The position numbers were made by a program, and so were the translations under genes. Below, piece after piece: positions 29,001 to 43,800 of a stretch of 64,000 nt of DNA. The DNA is from Gigantopelta aegis. Lineage: Eukaryota; Mollusca; Gastropoda; Neomphalida; Peltospiridae. Location: positions 31,183,959 to 31,247,958 of the forward strand of contig NC_054704.1 in NCBI RefSeq assembly GCF_016097555.1. The letters run 5' to 3'. The notes under the pieces are model-generated. The model had not been told where the DNA came from. It was given only the letters and a program-made list of their open reading frames with translations, and ran no database searches. Position 1 is the stretch's first letter; each line of letters starts with the position of its first letter.

Positions 29001-31483
29001 TTTCCATGTTGCTTTTCAAAAATATTTTATTTCATTTAGACTTCTGTCTTGGTAATTATCAAATCATGCAATTGTGTCAAATGGAACTTCACTTTAGGTT
29101 TTAATAAATAAAGTGTACATTAGCAGGGCTTCAAGAATTTTTATAAAATTCACTAGCCATGGGATCAGTGGTTTTAAAAATTTACTAGTCAAGATTAAAA
29201 ATTCACTAGCCCACTTCACTTTAAGTTAATACAAATTTTACTAAATATATAATAGTAATAATTGGATATGTTACCTAAAGAGGGAGATAGAGCTTAAGAA
29301 CACTTAACATTGGTGGGTAGGGGTGGGAGCAGAATATTCATATTTACAAAGTAGACCTAAAGTCTAAACTGCAACATTTGACCCAAAACATTCACTAGCT
29401 GTCGGGCATGGTATTTACTAGCCCAACATTGAATATCACTAGCCATAGGAGTGGGGCTGCCATAATCTAGAAGCACTGAAATTAGTAAATTGTTACTTTA
29501 GTTATAAATCCTACAGATAAGAAAGCGTTTACTGGGTACATTTTGTTAGACAAACATGAAATGTTTGGTTTCTGTATGAATTGATTTAAACTACATGTAT
29601 GTTTTGTTTTGTATCCATGAACTGATTTAAACTGTTTCCATGATACACATTATTAGTAAGTTGGTGGAATTTGTATGACTTGATGTTTAAACTTACCAAT
29701 TGCTAAGGTGTAACCATTTTATTTTATAGAACAATATTTTTATGATATACATTATTAGTAAGTTGGTGGAATTTGTATGACTTGATAATGTTTAAACTTA
29801 CCAATTGCTAAGGTGTAACCATTTTATTTTATAGAACACTATTTCTATGATATACATTATTAGTACCGGTAAGTTGGCAAACTTTATATGCCTTGATAAT
29901 GTTTAAATTTACTAATAGCTAAAATGTAACTATTTCATTTTATAGAACAACATTATTTTGAAGTGGAAAAGCAGCTGATAAGTAGCAATAACAAACTTGA
30001 ATCTGCAATAGCTACTAACAATGACCTTCAAAGCAAACTCTCTGACCTTGGTAAGTTGAATGTTTTGTTTGGGACTTTTAATTGTCATGATTTTATCTTG
30101 TAGATGTACACCCACAGGGCTTTATTCTGTGGGTCTGAAGATAGGCCCCTTCTCAAAAGAAAGTGGCACTTAAAAATTCCCAATTTTTATGCTAAAAATT
30201 CTCATTATATATATTTAATATATGTCTGTTGTAATAAATTAATTTAACAGTGAAGTACTGCATCATTTAGTGGCCTGAAAAAATATCCTCTAAGTATGAT
30301 TTACTCAAGCTAATATTCCCAATCTCATCAGACATGAGACCATGGCAAAAAATCCTGGATACATCCTTGACCCAGCAAAGATAATAATTAAGAGTTCTCC
30401 TTATCTGTTTGATCACAGAATTTTATTTTATTAGAAAAATAATTTTATTTCAACAGGGGATCTCTAATTTTTTTTATTATTATTCAGTTGCCATGCTTAA
30501 AAAATCACTTGCCCAATTTTAACTGTTGATAAAATTAAAAGTAATTGTTTGATAGCCCAAGACTAAAAAAAGGGCCACCAAATTCAAAAATCCCTGTTTT
30601 AGCTATGTTAAAATCTTGTTTTTGTTTGATTTACAGAAGAGAAATTTGCTGAGGCCACTAAAAAGCTACATGATTTGGAAAAGATCAGTGAAGAGACTCA
30701 ATCATCTCAGGTATTAGACGGAACTTTTACTGCCAAAACAGAAAGTACAGATTCACTGAACTGTATCAGAGCTTATCAAATATTTAATGACAGCATTGTA
30801 TGGCTTGCAATGGCATTGAAATCTCAGACACTATTTGAATTGTTGGTCTAGTTTTATAAGCATGGGGTCAGAAAGGGATCTTAATTTAACAACATTTTAT
30901 TGAAAAATAGCTTATTTATTCAAAACTTTATTAGCCAAATACTAATCTTTTAATCCATTTTAAAATACATTAATACAAACATGAATAACTGGTTAACTTG
31001 GCTATCAATTATTGGATTGGTGCATTTGATTGTTTTGGACCATGTTACCTTAATATTAATTAAGCCCAGGCATTAAAGGAGCTCAATCACGGATTTAGTG
31101 GGCCTTGTTTCTCTAAATATGAATTATAAATGGAAATTACATTCATTTGGAATACCAAACCTAGTTACTGTATGATCTAAAACATTTTAATTGAACTACG
31201 ATCGAGGGAATTCCACGACACTCTTCATTTTTAAAATTTGGAAGTCTTCTTATAAAAAGTCATAAAAATACGGAAAAACAGACTCGTAGTGATGAGGCTA
31301 TATATACGACAACCGTATAATGTATTTGTGGATTTTATATAAACGATCACCCTGTATAGAGACTTGGCAAATGAGGGCCGGCTATATATACATGGCAAAT
31401 AATAAAAAATATATTATTTCATGACGAAAATAACCGCGAATACGCTGAAATAAAATAATAAACAGTCGGAACATGAACTCACC

Positions 31484-31515
<32 letters not shown>

Positions 31516-31796
31516 GGCGCGTGTGCAAATTATTTTGACTGGTTCGCAAAGTGGTATTTCGGTTTTAATGTATAGCGTAAAAAAACAGTGTACTCTTGCA
31601 TGTTTTGTCGTCCAAAGGTTGGCTAATTATTACTTAACCCAGTTGAATCCAGTTCTGTGTGTAGGGACAAGATCAGCCTGCCGTTTGTGTGTGTGTGCAC
31701 GCACGTTAATCTTGCATTTTTATAGCCAAAACTCCTCCAGATAAAACACCGCCCCTCCACCCCAAAAAGGTAGTAGTAGGCTAATAATAATAATAA

Positions 31797-31888
<92 letters not shown>

Positions 31889-34800
31889 ATAATTGTGTAT
31901 TATTATTATTATTATTATTATTACATGTATTATAATGTTGGTAAAATCACATTGCGGTGGGGTGGGGTGGGTGGGGGCGGTTGTTACAGAAACGTTACAT
32001 AAATTTAGAGGGGGACCCAGGAGTGGTCTAAGCTTTACTAGTAGCCTATAAAAAAAAATATTTTGAGTTTTATTGACCCTTGCAATTTTGAGCATTTGAA
32101 ATGTGACTAAATACAGCAAAATAATCTTTTAGTCATATTTATTTATGGTAAAATTAACTTTTTTTTACAAAATTTACCTAAGCAGCCTCAAAATTGCAAT
32201 CAGTGAAAAATTATTAAGTTCAAGCCCTGTTGTTAGTTTGTGTACTGTCCGTAGTTAGTTTCTCTTTCAGTTAATCTACCTCAGCCGCTGATAATTTGTA
32301 ATTGTTATTTTTATTTATTTATTTCATCATCATCATTATTATTATTGTTATTATTATTATTTATTTATTATAATTAATTTTTTGTTAGTACTATAGGGAC
32401 AATATGACGCTATTCATATATCTATGGAAAATGTACACAAAAGGGTCCGCTAAATTCATATACTCCCCCACCCCGTCCCCTGTTCAGAAAATGCACTGTT
32501 CATACAGTACTTAGTATGTATTCTTCCTATTCCAGATGGTTCGGTAATATGGATCAATCAAATACATGTACTTATTTACCGCCTATATACATTTTTGCTG
32601 TGAATATAGCCAGCCCTCGTTAGTGGAGGCTATAGACACAGCCTTCGTAATAACATCGTATATAAACACTGTCTAGTTCAGACTATTCTTTAAAAATGTA
32701 ACAAGTCAGCTGTTATGGCATATTTTGTATAATAATGAATTTGACAAGGTGGAAAATGACGGTGTTTATGATCCAGATGTTTAGAGTTTTTCGCGTACGA
32801 CTAACTAGTCGGATTGTCAACGTTTAACATGCTTCTGTTACTAAAATAAATTAATGTATAAGCTTAATATCATTCAGTACATGTTTTTATTAATTATTAA
32901 TAACTTATTTTCATTGGGGTTTTTTTCTTCTATTTACCCTACATCGCAGAGGACGGTCAAGCGGTCTCGTTACACTAGCTTGGTAAATTGTTTTGGCACT
33001 GCGGTTATTCGGGGAATGCCCGTCACGTGACTCAAAATAATACGTCACACCTCTGCTATCCAAATTGCCGTTATTTTTCTCAGAATTATGGAATAATTCA
33101 ATTATTTTTATAAAATATCAATAATAAGTGTGATATGGTGGTTATGTAGATGGTTCAATAAAGTACTTTTAGGTACAAATCAAATGTATATATTGTCATA
33201 TAATATTTTGTTGGGTCAGTAATTAGGTCAACCATCCGTGACAGAGTGCGCTTAATCTAGCTGGTGAAAAGACACCCCTTTTTTTTCACTGAAAGTTGGC
33301 TAAGTCGCCAAGTTGCCAATAGGGAGTAGTCGAAATCACCATAATATTTTTGACATAATCCGATTTTTAAAACAAAATCATAACAGATGTTAAGACACTG
33401 ACATTTTTAGTGTCGTAGCTCTCTTAGCACCTTGTGGAAAGGAAGGAAATATTTTACACACTCAACACATTTTATTTTACGGTTATATGGTATCGGACAT
33501 ATTGTTAAGGACCATCACCACATGCACCATCCCACAGACAGGATAGCACGTACCACAGCCTTTGATATACCAGTCATGGTGCTCTGGCTCGAACGAGAAA
33601 TAGCCCGATGGGCCCGCCGACCACCTTGTTGGAGCCATCTTTTACTTTGACATTAGACTGTACATCAACTCATGTCAAATCATTTGCAGTTGAACAGTTG
33701 AGCATTGTTTGGTTCTTCGCTGGATTCATTTCAGTAATGCCAGAAATACCCATTATTATTACTTTCATTTTAAAATAACACATTAATTATCAATGACTTA
33801 ATACTATCTTGTTTTTTAATGGAAATATTCAACTGTTTTGTTTAAATTTTATTACCCATTTGGAGTATTTGTCATGGAAATATTACGATTCAGACCAAGA
33901 GTGTATTTCAAAACCTTTCCGAATGCACAAAAAACATGACAAAACATTACAAAATACTGATAAATGTTTACTTTGCCCGTTTTATAGATGGTCTCCCATT
34001 TTTGGGGGGGAAAGGAGAAGTCACTTCTACTTTTTCAATCCATGATTAGTGTCTGAAAACCTTTCAGAATTTCAGTGGGAAAATTCATTAACTGCTTGTT
34101 TCATTTCATCGATAAAGTTTTTTGTCATTCTTATTTTTCATTGTTAATGGAAGTGTTCATCTGATATTATGCAGTCATTGTCTTTTCTTCTTTATTTTTT
34201 TTTTTTAGGTCAAATTGACAAAATTGAAAGATGAGTTAGAATATGATAAAATGAGCTGAATGTGCTGTTGGAAAAGCGCAACCTTGAAGTAGACCGGCTG
34301 AATGGTAATGTTCATGAATAGTTTTCACTTCACACTGAATTATTATTACAATGTGTTTATGGACTGTATTTGAAAAGATGTGTAAATACAGGGTGGAAAG
34401 GTTACAGGATTAACATATTATTTTATAAATATTAAATGTATTAAGTAGCAGAGATGAAAAACACCATAAGAATTCTACAGATGTTATAGTTTGTTGTCAA
34501 TGAATTCTGACATCAATCAACAGCACAATGTCGTAGTTATTTTCTGTTTTCCATCAATTAGTTTATAAGAAGCTGTAAATAGTAATAATTTCACTGATCA
34601 GCTGAGCGTTTCATAGCCTGGATTTGGTGGGTAAATCTATGGCAGGGCTCACCCTGTCCTTTGCCAAATTAGCCAGTTGCTAATTTTTATACTAAGTGGC
34701 TACATTTAGTATTCGGCTAATAAAATATTTTTTAAACTAACCAAATTTTAATAATTCCTAAGGAAATACTCTATATATCCTAAAATTGGCTAAACCAAAA

Positions 34801-37800
34801 AATTTTCCTGTGTGTTTTATTTTGAGTGACAACATTAAAAACATTTCTTTTCAACATCACCTGGCCTCATAACTAGTGCATATTCCCTACGATTAGTAGA
34901 CTGGTCCGAACATCCCAACAGACAATGGGATGGCTTAAATTCTTCCACTGTGTACCCTTCCTGTTCCGGTCACGTGACTATAACATCCTTCTTTTTCTTC
35001 GCTCTTATGGTTCGAACGTTCTTTATTTTGCTCTGTCGTAATCTGAGCCATCTGTTTTATTACTTTGGATTATGTTTCGATTTATCGTGATGACACATTC
35101 TTTAATGTTGTTACTTTGCTATTATACCATTATTTTGGTTGTAATCATTTTAGTTTAAGTGTTATTTACACTTTAATTTTTTTTAATTTTTTTGCCATGT
35201 GTGCCAGTTACCCTGTAGGTCGCCATTTTAAAATGGCGTCTTCTGGTTTACCAGATTTTTGCATTTTTATGTGTTTGCTTTCTCATTACAAATAAATATT
35301 GAGAATGTCGGATACTAGCTCTGCTAGAGTCATGCGTTCCTGTACGAAATGCAGGAAATTTATGGTGGGAGGAGACCAGCACGATGTCTGCCCCGGGTGT
35401 CGGTCACCCTGTGATGTCGAATCACGTTGTCTACTCTGTCTTCCTCTCGGACCAACTGAATTTGACAACTACTTGAAGGTCTTGGCTCAGCGCTCTAGGA
35501 AATCGGATGCTGTTTCGGCGGCTTCCCCTCCAGTTACACCGACTTTGGAGTCTATGACTGAATTGCTGAAGTCTATCTTACCCAGTATGGTTCAAGAAAC
35601 TCTCGCTTCGCTACAAGCCACTACTAGACCTACGGCTACCGTGACGGTACCAGTTTCAACTCCAGTGTCTACTACGGTGTGCGCTACGGTTACCACACCG
35701 ATGGATACTACGGTGTCTTGTCCGCCTAGGGATTCCACTGCGGATCATCACCGACCTACTTCATCTGTTGTTGGGCATTACAATTTACGGGAGGCCGTGT
35801 CAGCAAAAACCGCATCCAACTCCGTATTAACACCAGCGATCATCGTGCCCACAGCAAGAGATTTAATCACCACATCCTCTGGGGCTGTGTCGGTAACAAT
35901 CATAGGTACCGGTCCCTTCCGGGTAGGCGTCGGTGGTCGAGGTAGCGATGGTAGAAGCTCATAAACAACGGATAAACAGTCTTTCATTGTCATATTATCC
36001 ACGGTATCTGAATCATCCACAACGGAATCCTGTGGTTCATCCTCAGGGAAGTCCCGCAAAAGCCGAGCACAAGCATGCTGATCCGCCGTACTTTAAGGAT
36101 GTGGAGACCATGAACTGCCGTAACGGGAACCGGAGGGTGACCGTGAGGTATAACACTGGATACTACGAAGACCGATGACGGTGATGAGAATAATCTGTAG
36201 ATCGTGGAGAACAGCCAGTCAACAAGCTGGTCGAGAAGGGAGCAGTACGGAAGTTATCGCAGCAACATCTATCTCCGGGATTTTACTCAGAAATCTTTCT
36301 GGTTCCCAAGAAGGATTCACCCGACCTCAGAATGATTCACAATCTGGCATACTTCAATTTACATCATCTAGACCCTTCGCCACAGTTCAAGATGTTCACA
36401 GTCAGCGATGTGAGAACAGTCATTCAACCAGACGATTGGTTAGCGTCGCTGGACATCAAGGATGCCTACCTCAACGTACCCATCCATCCAGCTTACCACA
36501 AATATCTCAGGTTTGTGCTGCAGGGAGTGCATTACAAATGGATGGTTCTGCCATTTGGCATTTCGGTCGCTCCTTGGCTATTCACGAGAATAACAGCTCC
36601 AATGTCGCGAATTCTCCATCAGCAGGGTATATCATTTTACCCATACCTGGACGACTGTCTTTTGAAGTGCCAGAACCAGCTGAAGTTAGTGAACCAAATC
36701 AATTATGTACTTCAGTTCTTGAAAACACTAGGTTGGATTATCAACGAGGAAAAGTCGCGACTGTTACCAACACAGAATCTCCAATTCATTGGGATTCAGA
36801 TACGTACCGATCTGGGACTTCTTCAGGTTCCTGCAGACTGATGGAACAAGATTCAATTGGCGGTATCCAAAGTTCGAACCTGTGACATTCCATATGTGGC
36901 AAAGCCTTCTGGGCCTGTTGACTTCAGCCCAGGACTTGACCTTACGGGGTCGCCTACAGTTACGACGTTTACAAGTCTTCCTGAATCCGTACATAGTATT
37001 GAACAACCCCAGTCTGTTGATCACTCTACCCGACAATCTTCAACACAGTCTACAATGGTGGATGACTCCGTCGAATGTCTTAGGAAGAGTCTCTTTGGTG
37101 CCATTCCAAATGACTCACCATCTGTTTGTGGACGCTTCAAGAGAAGGTTGGGGAGCACATCTCAACAGTCAGACAGCGTCAGGGCTGTGGTCTGCTGAGG
37201 AATCAAGTTTTCACATCAATGTGCTAGAGCTTCTGGGAGAGTTCAACGTGATACGTCATTGGCGTCATCTCTTGATAAATGCAACACTAATGGTAGCAAC
37301 CGACAATGTGACAGCGGCGGCTTACATCAGTCGTCAAGGGGGAACTCATTCCAGCAGCCTACTCGATCTGACTTATCGTTTGTTCAAGATGACAGATGCC
37401 ATTCCGCTACATCTCGGAGCACGACACATCCCAGGAGTGTCAAATGTTCTGACCGAGTGGATGCTCAATCCGGAAGCGTTCCGGTGGGTTTGTCAAAGAC
37501 TGTGGACTCAGTTCAATCATCAACTAAGACTGTATGTGTCGCCGGTACCGGATTCCAACGCACTGGATCTCGACGCCTTGGCCATCAGCTGGGACAATCT
37601 GGACACGTATGCTTTTCCGCCTCCAATATTACTACCACGAGTCCTCCAGCGATTTCAGGAGTTCCATTGTCGATTACTTCTCATCGCTCCAAATTGGCCA
37701 AGCAGAATCTGGTATCCAGACCTACGTCTTGCAGAACCAGATCCTCTACCGCTACCAGATTGGGATTGCCTCTTGCTTCATCCCACGTCGAGACAGCATC

Positions 37801-40800
37801 ATCCAAATCCAAGCTTGTATCAACTAGACGCGTGGACATTATCTCCGAGGGTTTAAGGAAGAAGGGATTCACTTCACAAACCACATCGGCGATATTGAAA
37901 GCACACAGAGATTCTACATCTGCTGTATATAACGTTCGGTGGTTATGCTTTCATCAATTGTGCCTCAGTAAAAAACTAAAACCTCAGACTATTCGCGTTG
38001 AAAGACTTGCTGATTTCCTGTTATACCTCCGGTCACAAAAGCATGTGGTTATTGGGCAACCGATTCCATCTTTGCTAACTACTATTTGCGGGATGTATCG
38101 ACCGAAGACGTAGAAGGATTCCATCACCTGGGTCCGGTGGTTGCAGTTCAAACTCTGGTTAACTCTGGTTGTCCTCGTCGTCGTTGATGTCGGATTCATG
38201 ACTGTACATCAAGATGTCCACTGTATCGACAGGTGAGGACTTCATTTGACAAATTGTTTCTGCACACCTTTCTGAAGTTGCACTGGCTGGTGTCGGTACT
38301 TTTTGTTTGGATAACATTAGTTAGTCAATGCACTGCACACTAACAACCTGTTTTCCTCTTAATTGAACTAACTTCTCCACCGTTTTACTAGTAAGAAAAA
38401 TTCGGGGTTTTGTTGGTTTATGTTCTGATGGATGCTTCTACCATATTTGTTTCCGTTGGTATACAATTATTGGTTGGTTGGTTACCTAACACCTGCATCT
38501 GCGGTGGTGACGCTTACCCACCTTTCAGAACTTCCTTGTTGGAGAACGAATTTGTGACATTTTCGTGCTTCACGACTTCGTTCCTCCACACCACTGACGG
38601 ATGCTTCCTTCCCACTGTCAATACTAACAGCATGGATATTGGTTGTTATGCATCATTGGAGGATGGGCTAATTTTGGTTGGCTTTCTTTCTTCCACTGTC
38701 AGTTCTTACCGGTCCATGGGGTGAACACTTGTACATCTTCGGAGTATGGAACCCGCCACCATCTGTTGAATGCTGCACTAGTTATGAGGACAGGTGATGT
38801 TGAAAAGAAATGGCGAAAACTTGAGGGTTTTTCTCTTTTATAGATACATCACCTGTCCTCATGGAATGATTTCCCACCCTTCCTCCCCTCTTCCAGTTCT
38901 CCGTGCAGTTCGCTCAGGGAAAAGAAGGAAGTTGTAGTCACGTGACTGGAACAGGAAGGGTACACAGTGGAAGAATTTAAGCCATCCCATTGGCTGTTGG
39001 GAAGTTCGGAGCAGTCTACTAATCGTAGGGAATATGCACTAGTTATGAGGACAGGTGATGTATCTATAAAAGAGAAAACACCTCAAGTTTTTTCTATTTT
39101 TTAAATTCCTTGTTGCTTAATTCAATTATTAGGTTCATATGAACATTAAAATTTGATGTTTTGTTTTTCATTTTAGATGAATGTAAAAAATTGACACAGA
39201 GAGTGTCGGTTCTCAACAATGAAAAGTGTGTTGCACAGGCTAAACTGGAGGAATGTCAGTCAAAGGAAGTGGCAATGGGGGTTTGTGTAGTTACCATAGT
39301 TACTAGACATGTTCTTAAAAGTGTACCATGACTGGTATATCAAAGGCTGTGGTATGTATTACCCTGTCTGTGGGATGGTGCATATAAAAGATCACTTGCT
39401 GCTAATTGGAAAGAGTAGCCCATGAAGTGGCGACAGCGGGTTTTCTCTCTCAATATCTGTGTGGTCCTTAACCATATGTCTGATGCCATATAACCATAAA
39501 TAAAATGTGTTGAGTGCATCGTTAAATAAAAGATTTCCTTCCTTCCTTCCTTAAAAGTACTGAAAGTTGATTGTAAGATGTAGTTACACAACATGTAATT
39601 GAAAAATGTATTCGTGTGGGGTGGGGGATTAATGATAGTATATGCTTTTAACATGAACAACAAATGTTGATACAGATATCTGTTGTACATCATCCTTTTT
39701 AATTTACACCTTTGGGAGAGGGATATCAAAAAAACTGGATACACTTTGTACTCATAAAAATTATAACAATTGAAAACTATCTAACTGGACTGTGTAATTA
39801 GTTCATTTTCATGATGACTAATTGATATTTTTCTAAAATATTGTCAAACAGTTGTAATTTAAGATTTATAGCATTTTAAATGAAGTGTACCTTTTTTTTC
39901 TATGATTAGCTTTCGTCACATCTGTCTTCTGAAAACAGTTTTAATGTTTATGAAAGAACGTGTTAAAAAATCAGTTTGGTTTGTATGAATGTTTTTCTAA
40001 CAGCCTAATCTCTAATCTATTTCACTTTCCTCCTATCTGAATGGAATGGTCCTAATATCTCAATGGCTATAATTGCCAGGACACCATGTTTTTTTCCAAT
40101 TTCTACTGAAGCTTCTCGCATACATGTACCTTGCATTTATTACTTGCTGTTTAATTCATTCTTTCAAATAGTTTATTAGGGCCTTTTACAACTTATTAAT
40201 ATTTTTATGATTCTGCAAGACTTGCCAACTAGTTATTGTTTTTATCCTGCAGTCAATAAAAAATAAGGGGGAAAGCTATTATTTCTGTTATTTCAGCAAC
40301 ATTGAAGCTCAAATGAGTGATTTTGTAATGTAGATATGCATGTGACATTACATGTGTGATGTTAAACGTCATACACTGCTAGTGTACGTTTATGACTGTA
40401 CTTTAATCGCTCATCATAATTGGCCAATACAAACAGTGGTTTCAGGATAAAGTATTATATATGTGGGTTTAACTTGCATCTTGTTGGATTCATCTCCATG
40501 TTAAAGTAAATAATATTTTCTTTTCTATTCCTTAAAGTTAGCTGAACTGTTTGTAAAAAGAACCCTTTTAAATGTGCTTTTAGTAGGTGACTTATTAAAA
40601 CATTGCACCAGGAGTCTTGTTATCAGATATACCTCCTCTTCTTTTTTTTTTCTTTTTTTTCAAATTTCAGTATTTGTTTTGTAGGCAAAATTTTCACAAA
40701 GTAGGTTAGATTTGACCGGAACTTGGAAAAAATTTATCTTCTTTAGAGTATGATATAATTTTCAGCTTTTTAAAAAATGATTTGAGCTTTTGTTTTTAAA

Positions 40801-43800
40801 TGGATATCATTTTGTTTTCAAATGGATATCACGCCCAGCAGAAGAATCAGCTGGATGCCAAGGTAAAGGAGTTAATTTCCCTACATCGACAGGTGACTAC
40901 CTTAATGGAAGAACAGAAAACAGCAGCTGTTAGATGGGAGGTATGCATTATGTTCTGTCTGTTCTTCCATAGTCGTTCTAGCCAGTGCATCACAACTATT
41001 ATATCAAAGGCCATAGTATGTGCTATCCTGTTTGTGGAATGGTGCATATAAAAGATCCCTTGCTATTAATGAAACAATGTAGTGGGTGTTTCCAAATTGC
41101 CAAATGTTTGACATCCAATAGCTGATGATTAATAAATCAATGTGTTCTAATGGTGTCTGTGAACAAAACAAACATTAACATTTACTTCAATAAATTATAA
41201 CTACAAATTAAATTATGAGAATATACATTTAATGGTAATCAGATAAAAAAAAAACAATTTTTATATGAAAACCAGCCTCTCCCAGGGAGTTAATATATTT
41301 TTAAACATGATATGAATAAAAAAAGGCTGTTTAAAAAAAAGATAAAGATAAAGAATTTACTGTTTGAGTAGTACAGTTATCATATCCAGAGGCACAATTC
41401 CTCATTGATATCATTTGTTTTAAATTGATGTGTCTTTTCCTGTGTTTAAGAAACGTTTGAAGGATGTTGAAGCAAAACTACAGGAGGAACAGAAGAGAAA
41501 CCATTTAAAATAAAATATTTGACTTTGCTTGAAATTAGTTTAAGCTGAAAGTACTGTTATTACATAATGTCAGTGCAGGTTTTAGGTATTTGATTGGTAT
41601 AATCCACATAACAGAACAATAGGTAAAAATCATGATTATCTAAGATTTTAAACACTGTCCCCTGCCAGATTCCCTACTACTGAGCTAAATTCTGCTTTCT
41701 TTTATAGTAGAAGCCATTTCAGTGTTCAGTGAAATGTTTACTAATGTAATACAGGATGGATTTTGTGTGTGTTTTTAATTATATATTTATTTTGATTTAA
41801 AAGTAAAATTCATATCATTCATTTCAGACTAGCAAACAGTTTCAAGATNNNNNNNNNNNNNNNNNNNNNNNNNNNNNNNNNNNNNNNNNNNNNNNNNNNN
41901 NNNNNNNNNNNNNNNNNNNNNNNNNNNNNNNNNNNNNNNNNNNNNNNNNNNNNNNNNNNNNNNNNNNNNNNNNNNNNNNNNNNNNNNNNNNNNNNNNNNN
42001 NNNNNNNNNNNNNNNNNNNNNNNNNNNNNNNNNNNNNNNNNNNNNNNNCATAACAGAACAATAGGTAAAAATCATGATTATCTAAGATTTTAAACACTGT
42101 CCCCTGCCAGATTCCCTACTACTGAGCTAAATTCTGCTTTCTTTTATGGTAGAAGCCATTTCAGTGTTCAGTGAAATGTTTCATAATGTAATACAGGATG
42201 GATTTTGTGTGTTTTTAATTATATATTTATTTTGATTTAAAAGTAAAATTCATATCATTCATTTCAGACTAGCAAACAGTTTCAAGATGGTTTGGAAAAG
42301 AGAGCTTCTGAAATGAAACAAGGTAACTTATGAAAGAAAAATCATTGAAACTCACCACCCATAAAATACTTTAAATTCTTCTCATTCATTCCATGGTATT
42401 AAGTAAGATTAAATAAATGTGGAATACTGTTGCAGTGTAAAAACATTAGTTACTTTTCTGTAAATTATACAAGAAAGGATGAAATTATTTTGACATTTAC
42501 TGGATTAATATTCTGTGTTGTTGTTTTTGCAAAAACACACCTTAGCACATGTTCACAATTTGTAAATTGTGCAAACTGTTGGAATCTGCAGTGCTTATGC
42601 TGCATTCATTTTGTGCTCATGAATATCTTTAATTCACAAGTTCCAAATTGTGAACACGACTTCACCAAGTGGCGACAATCTGCACTGTCACTCCAATCTC
42701 ACTCACCCCAACTTGTAATTGTACGAATGATTTGTGTTTGTTCTGCCATTTTATCCACGAGATGTGAAGACAAAAAATCATGCTCCAGTTCACAAGTTGT
42801 GTTCAGGTGGTTATTTTGCCAAAAGGACACTCTTCACAACTTGTGAATTTGGAAGGATTATATTCACGACTTGTAATGAATGCAGCATTATCTACAAAAT
42901 GAAAATCATGCATGTGTATAAATTGTGTGACTTCGGTTCTGCACAAATGATATAAAATGAATCCCCCTCCATATTTTCCCCAGGGTACAATATTAGTATC
43001 GAAGAAGGAAGGAAATGTTTTATTTAATGACGCACTCAACACATTTTATTTGTGGTTATATGGCGTCAGACATATGGTTAAGGACCACACAGATATTGAG
43101 AGAGGAAACCCGCTGTAACCATTTTATGGGCTACTCTTTTCGATCAGCAGCAAGGGATCTTTTATATGCACCATCCCACAGACAGGATGGTACATACTAC
43201 AGTCTTTGTTACACCAGTTGTGGAGCACTGGCTGGAACAAGAAATAGCCCAATGGGTCCGCTGGGCTACATCACGCTTATTGAGTTATTGAAGAATGATA
43301 AAAATACAGTGGTTGCTTTTACTGTTGTTTTAAAAATTCAGAAAATGTTTAGCTCGTAGTCAAATCATTACAATGTATAATTAACAGTATCTGCTCTAAA
43401 TTGACTACATCATAATTAGTTATTTTTGGTGACATGAATATAAAAGAAATCCATGTAGGACTTTGTAAGATGATAGGGGGTCAAGGGCACCTCCCCCCCA
43501 CGCAAGTGGTCTGGTCCGAACATCCCAACAGCCAATGGGATTGCCTAAATTCTTCTACTGCATACTGCTCTCTAGTTCCGGTCACATGACTGTAACTTCC
43601 TTCTTTTTCTCTTCGCTAAAGGGTCTGGACGTCCTTTTGCTTGGCTCTGTTTTGGAGTCAATTTTTTTATAAGACCTTTGGTTTTGTATTCGTGTTTGGG
43701 TGAAATGTGTTTCACCTTCGTTTTCATTAGCTTTCGCAAGCTTTCGTATGTCTTTTCGCGTATTTCGCTTGACTTTCCAAGCGTTTATTTACATGAAATG

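Larger units (their letters stand above)
30711..34208 (+). other. TPR intron 3
   Basis: Holds a possible degraded DNA element (31085-33247), (ATT)n at 31487-31516, a long (TAG)n, and a SINE at 33440. No coding exon is seen. Confidence 0.5.
34842..39092 (+). mobile_element. DIRS retrotransposon copy 1 (defective)
   Basis: Inverted terminal repeats at 34842-~34985 and ~38930-39092 (shared CATAACTAGTGCATATTCCC and ATTCTTCCACTGTGTACCC). Between them, in order: gag, RT-RNase H, tyrosine recombinase, and an internal complementary region. The recombinase core is deleted and gag is rearranged, so this copy is non-autonomous. It sits in TPR intron 4, same strand. Confidence 0.9.

Noticed and set aside
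31781..32119. 112-codon minus-strand frame with a poly-Tyr tail
   Set aside because: Created by the (TAG)n microsatellite; no other coding evidence.
41819..42097. Frames through the N run
   Set aside because: Unknown residues only; artefact of the assembly gap.
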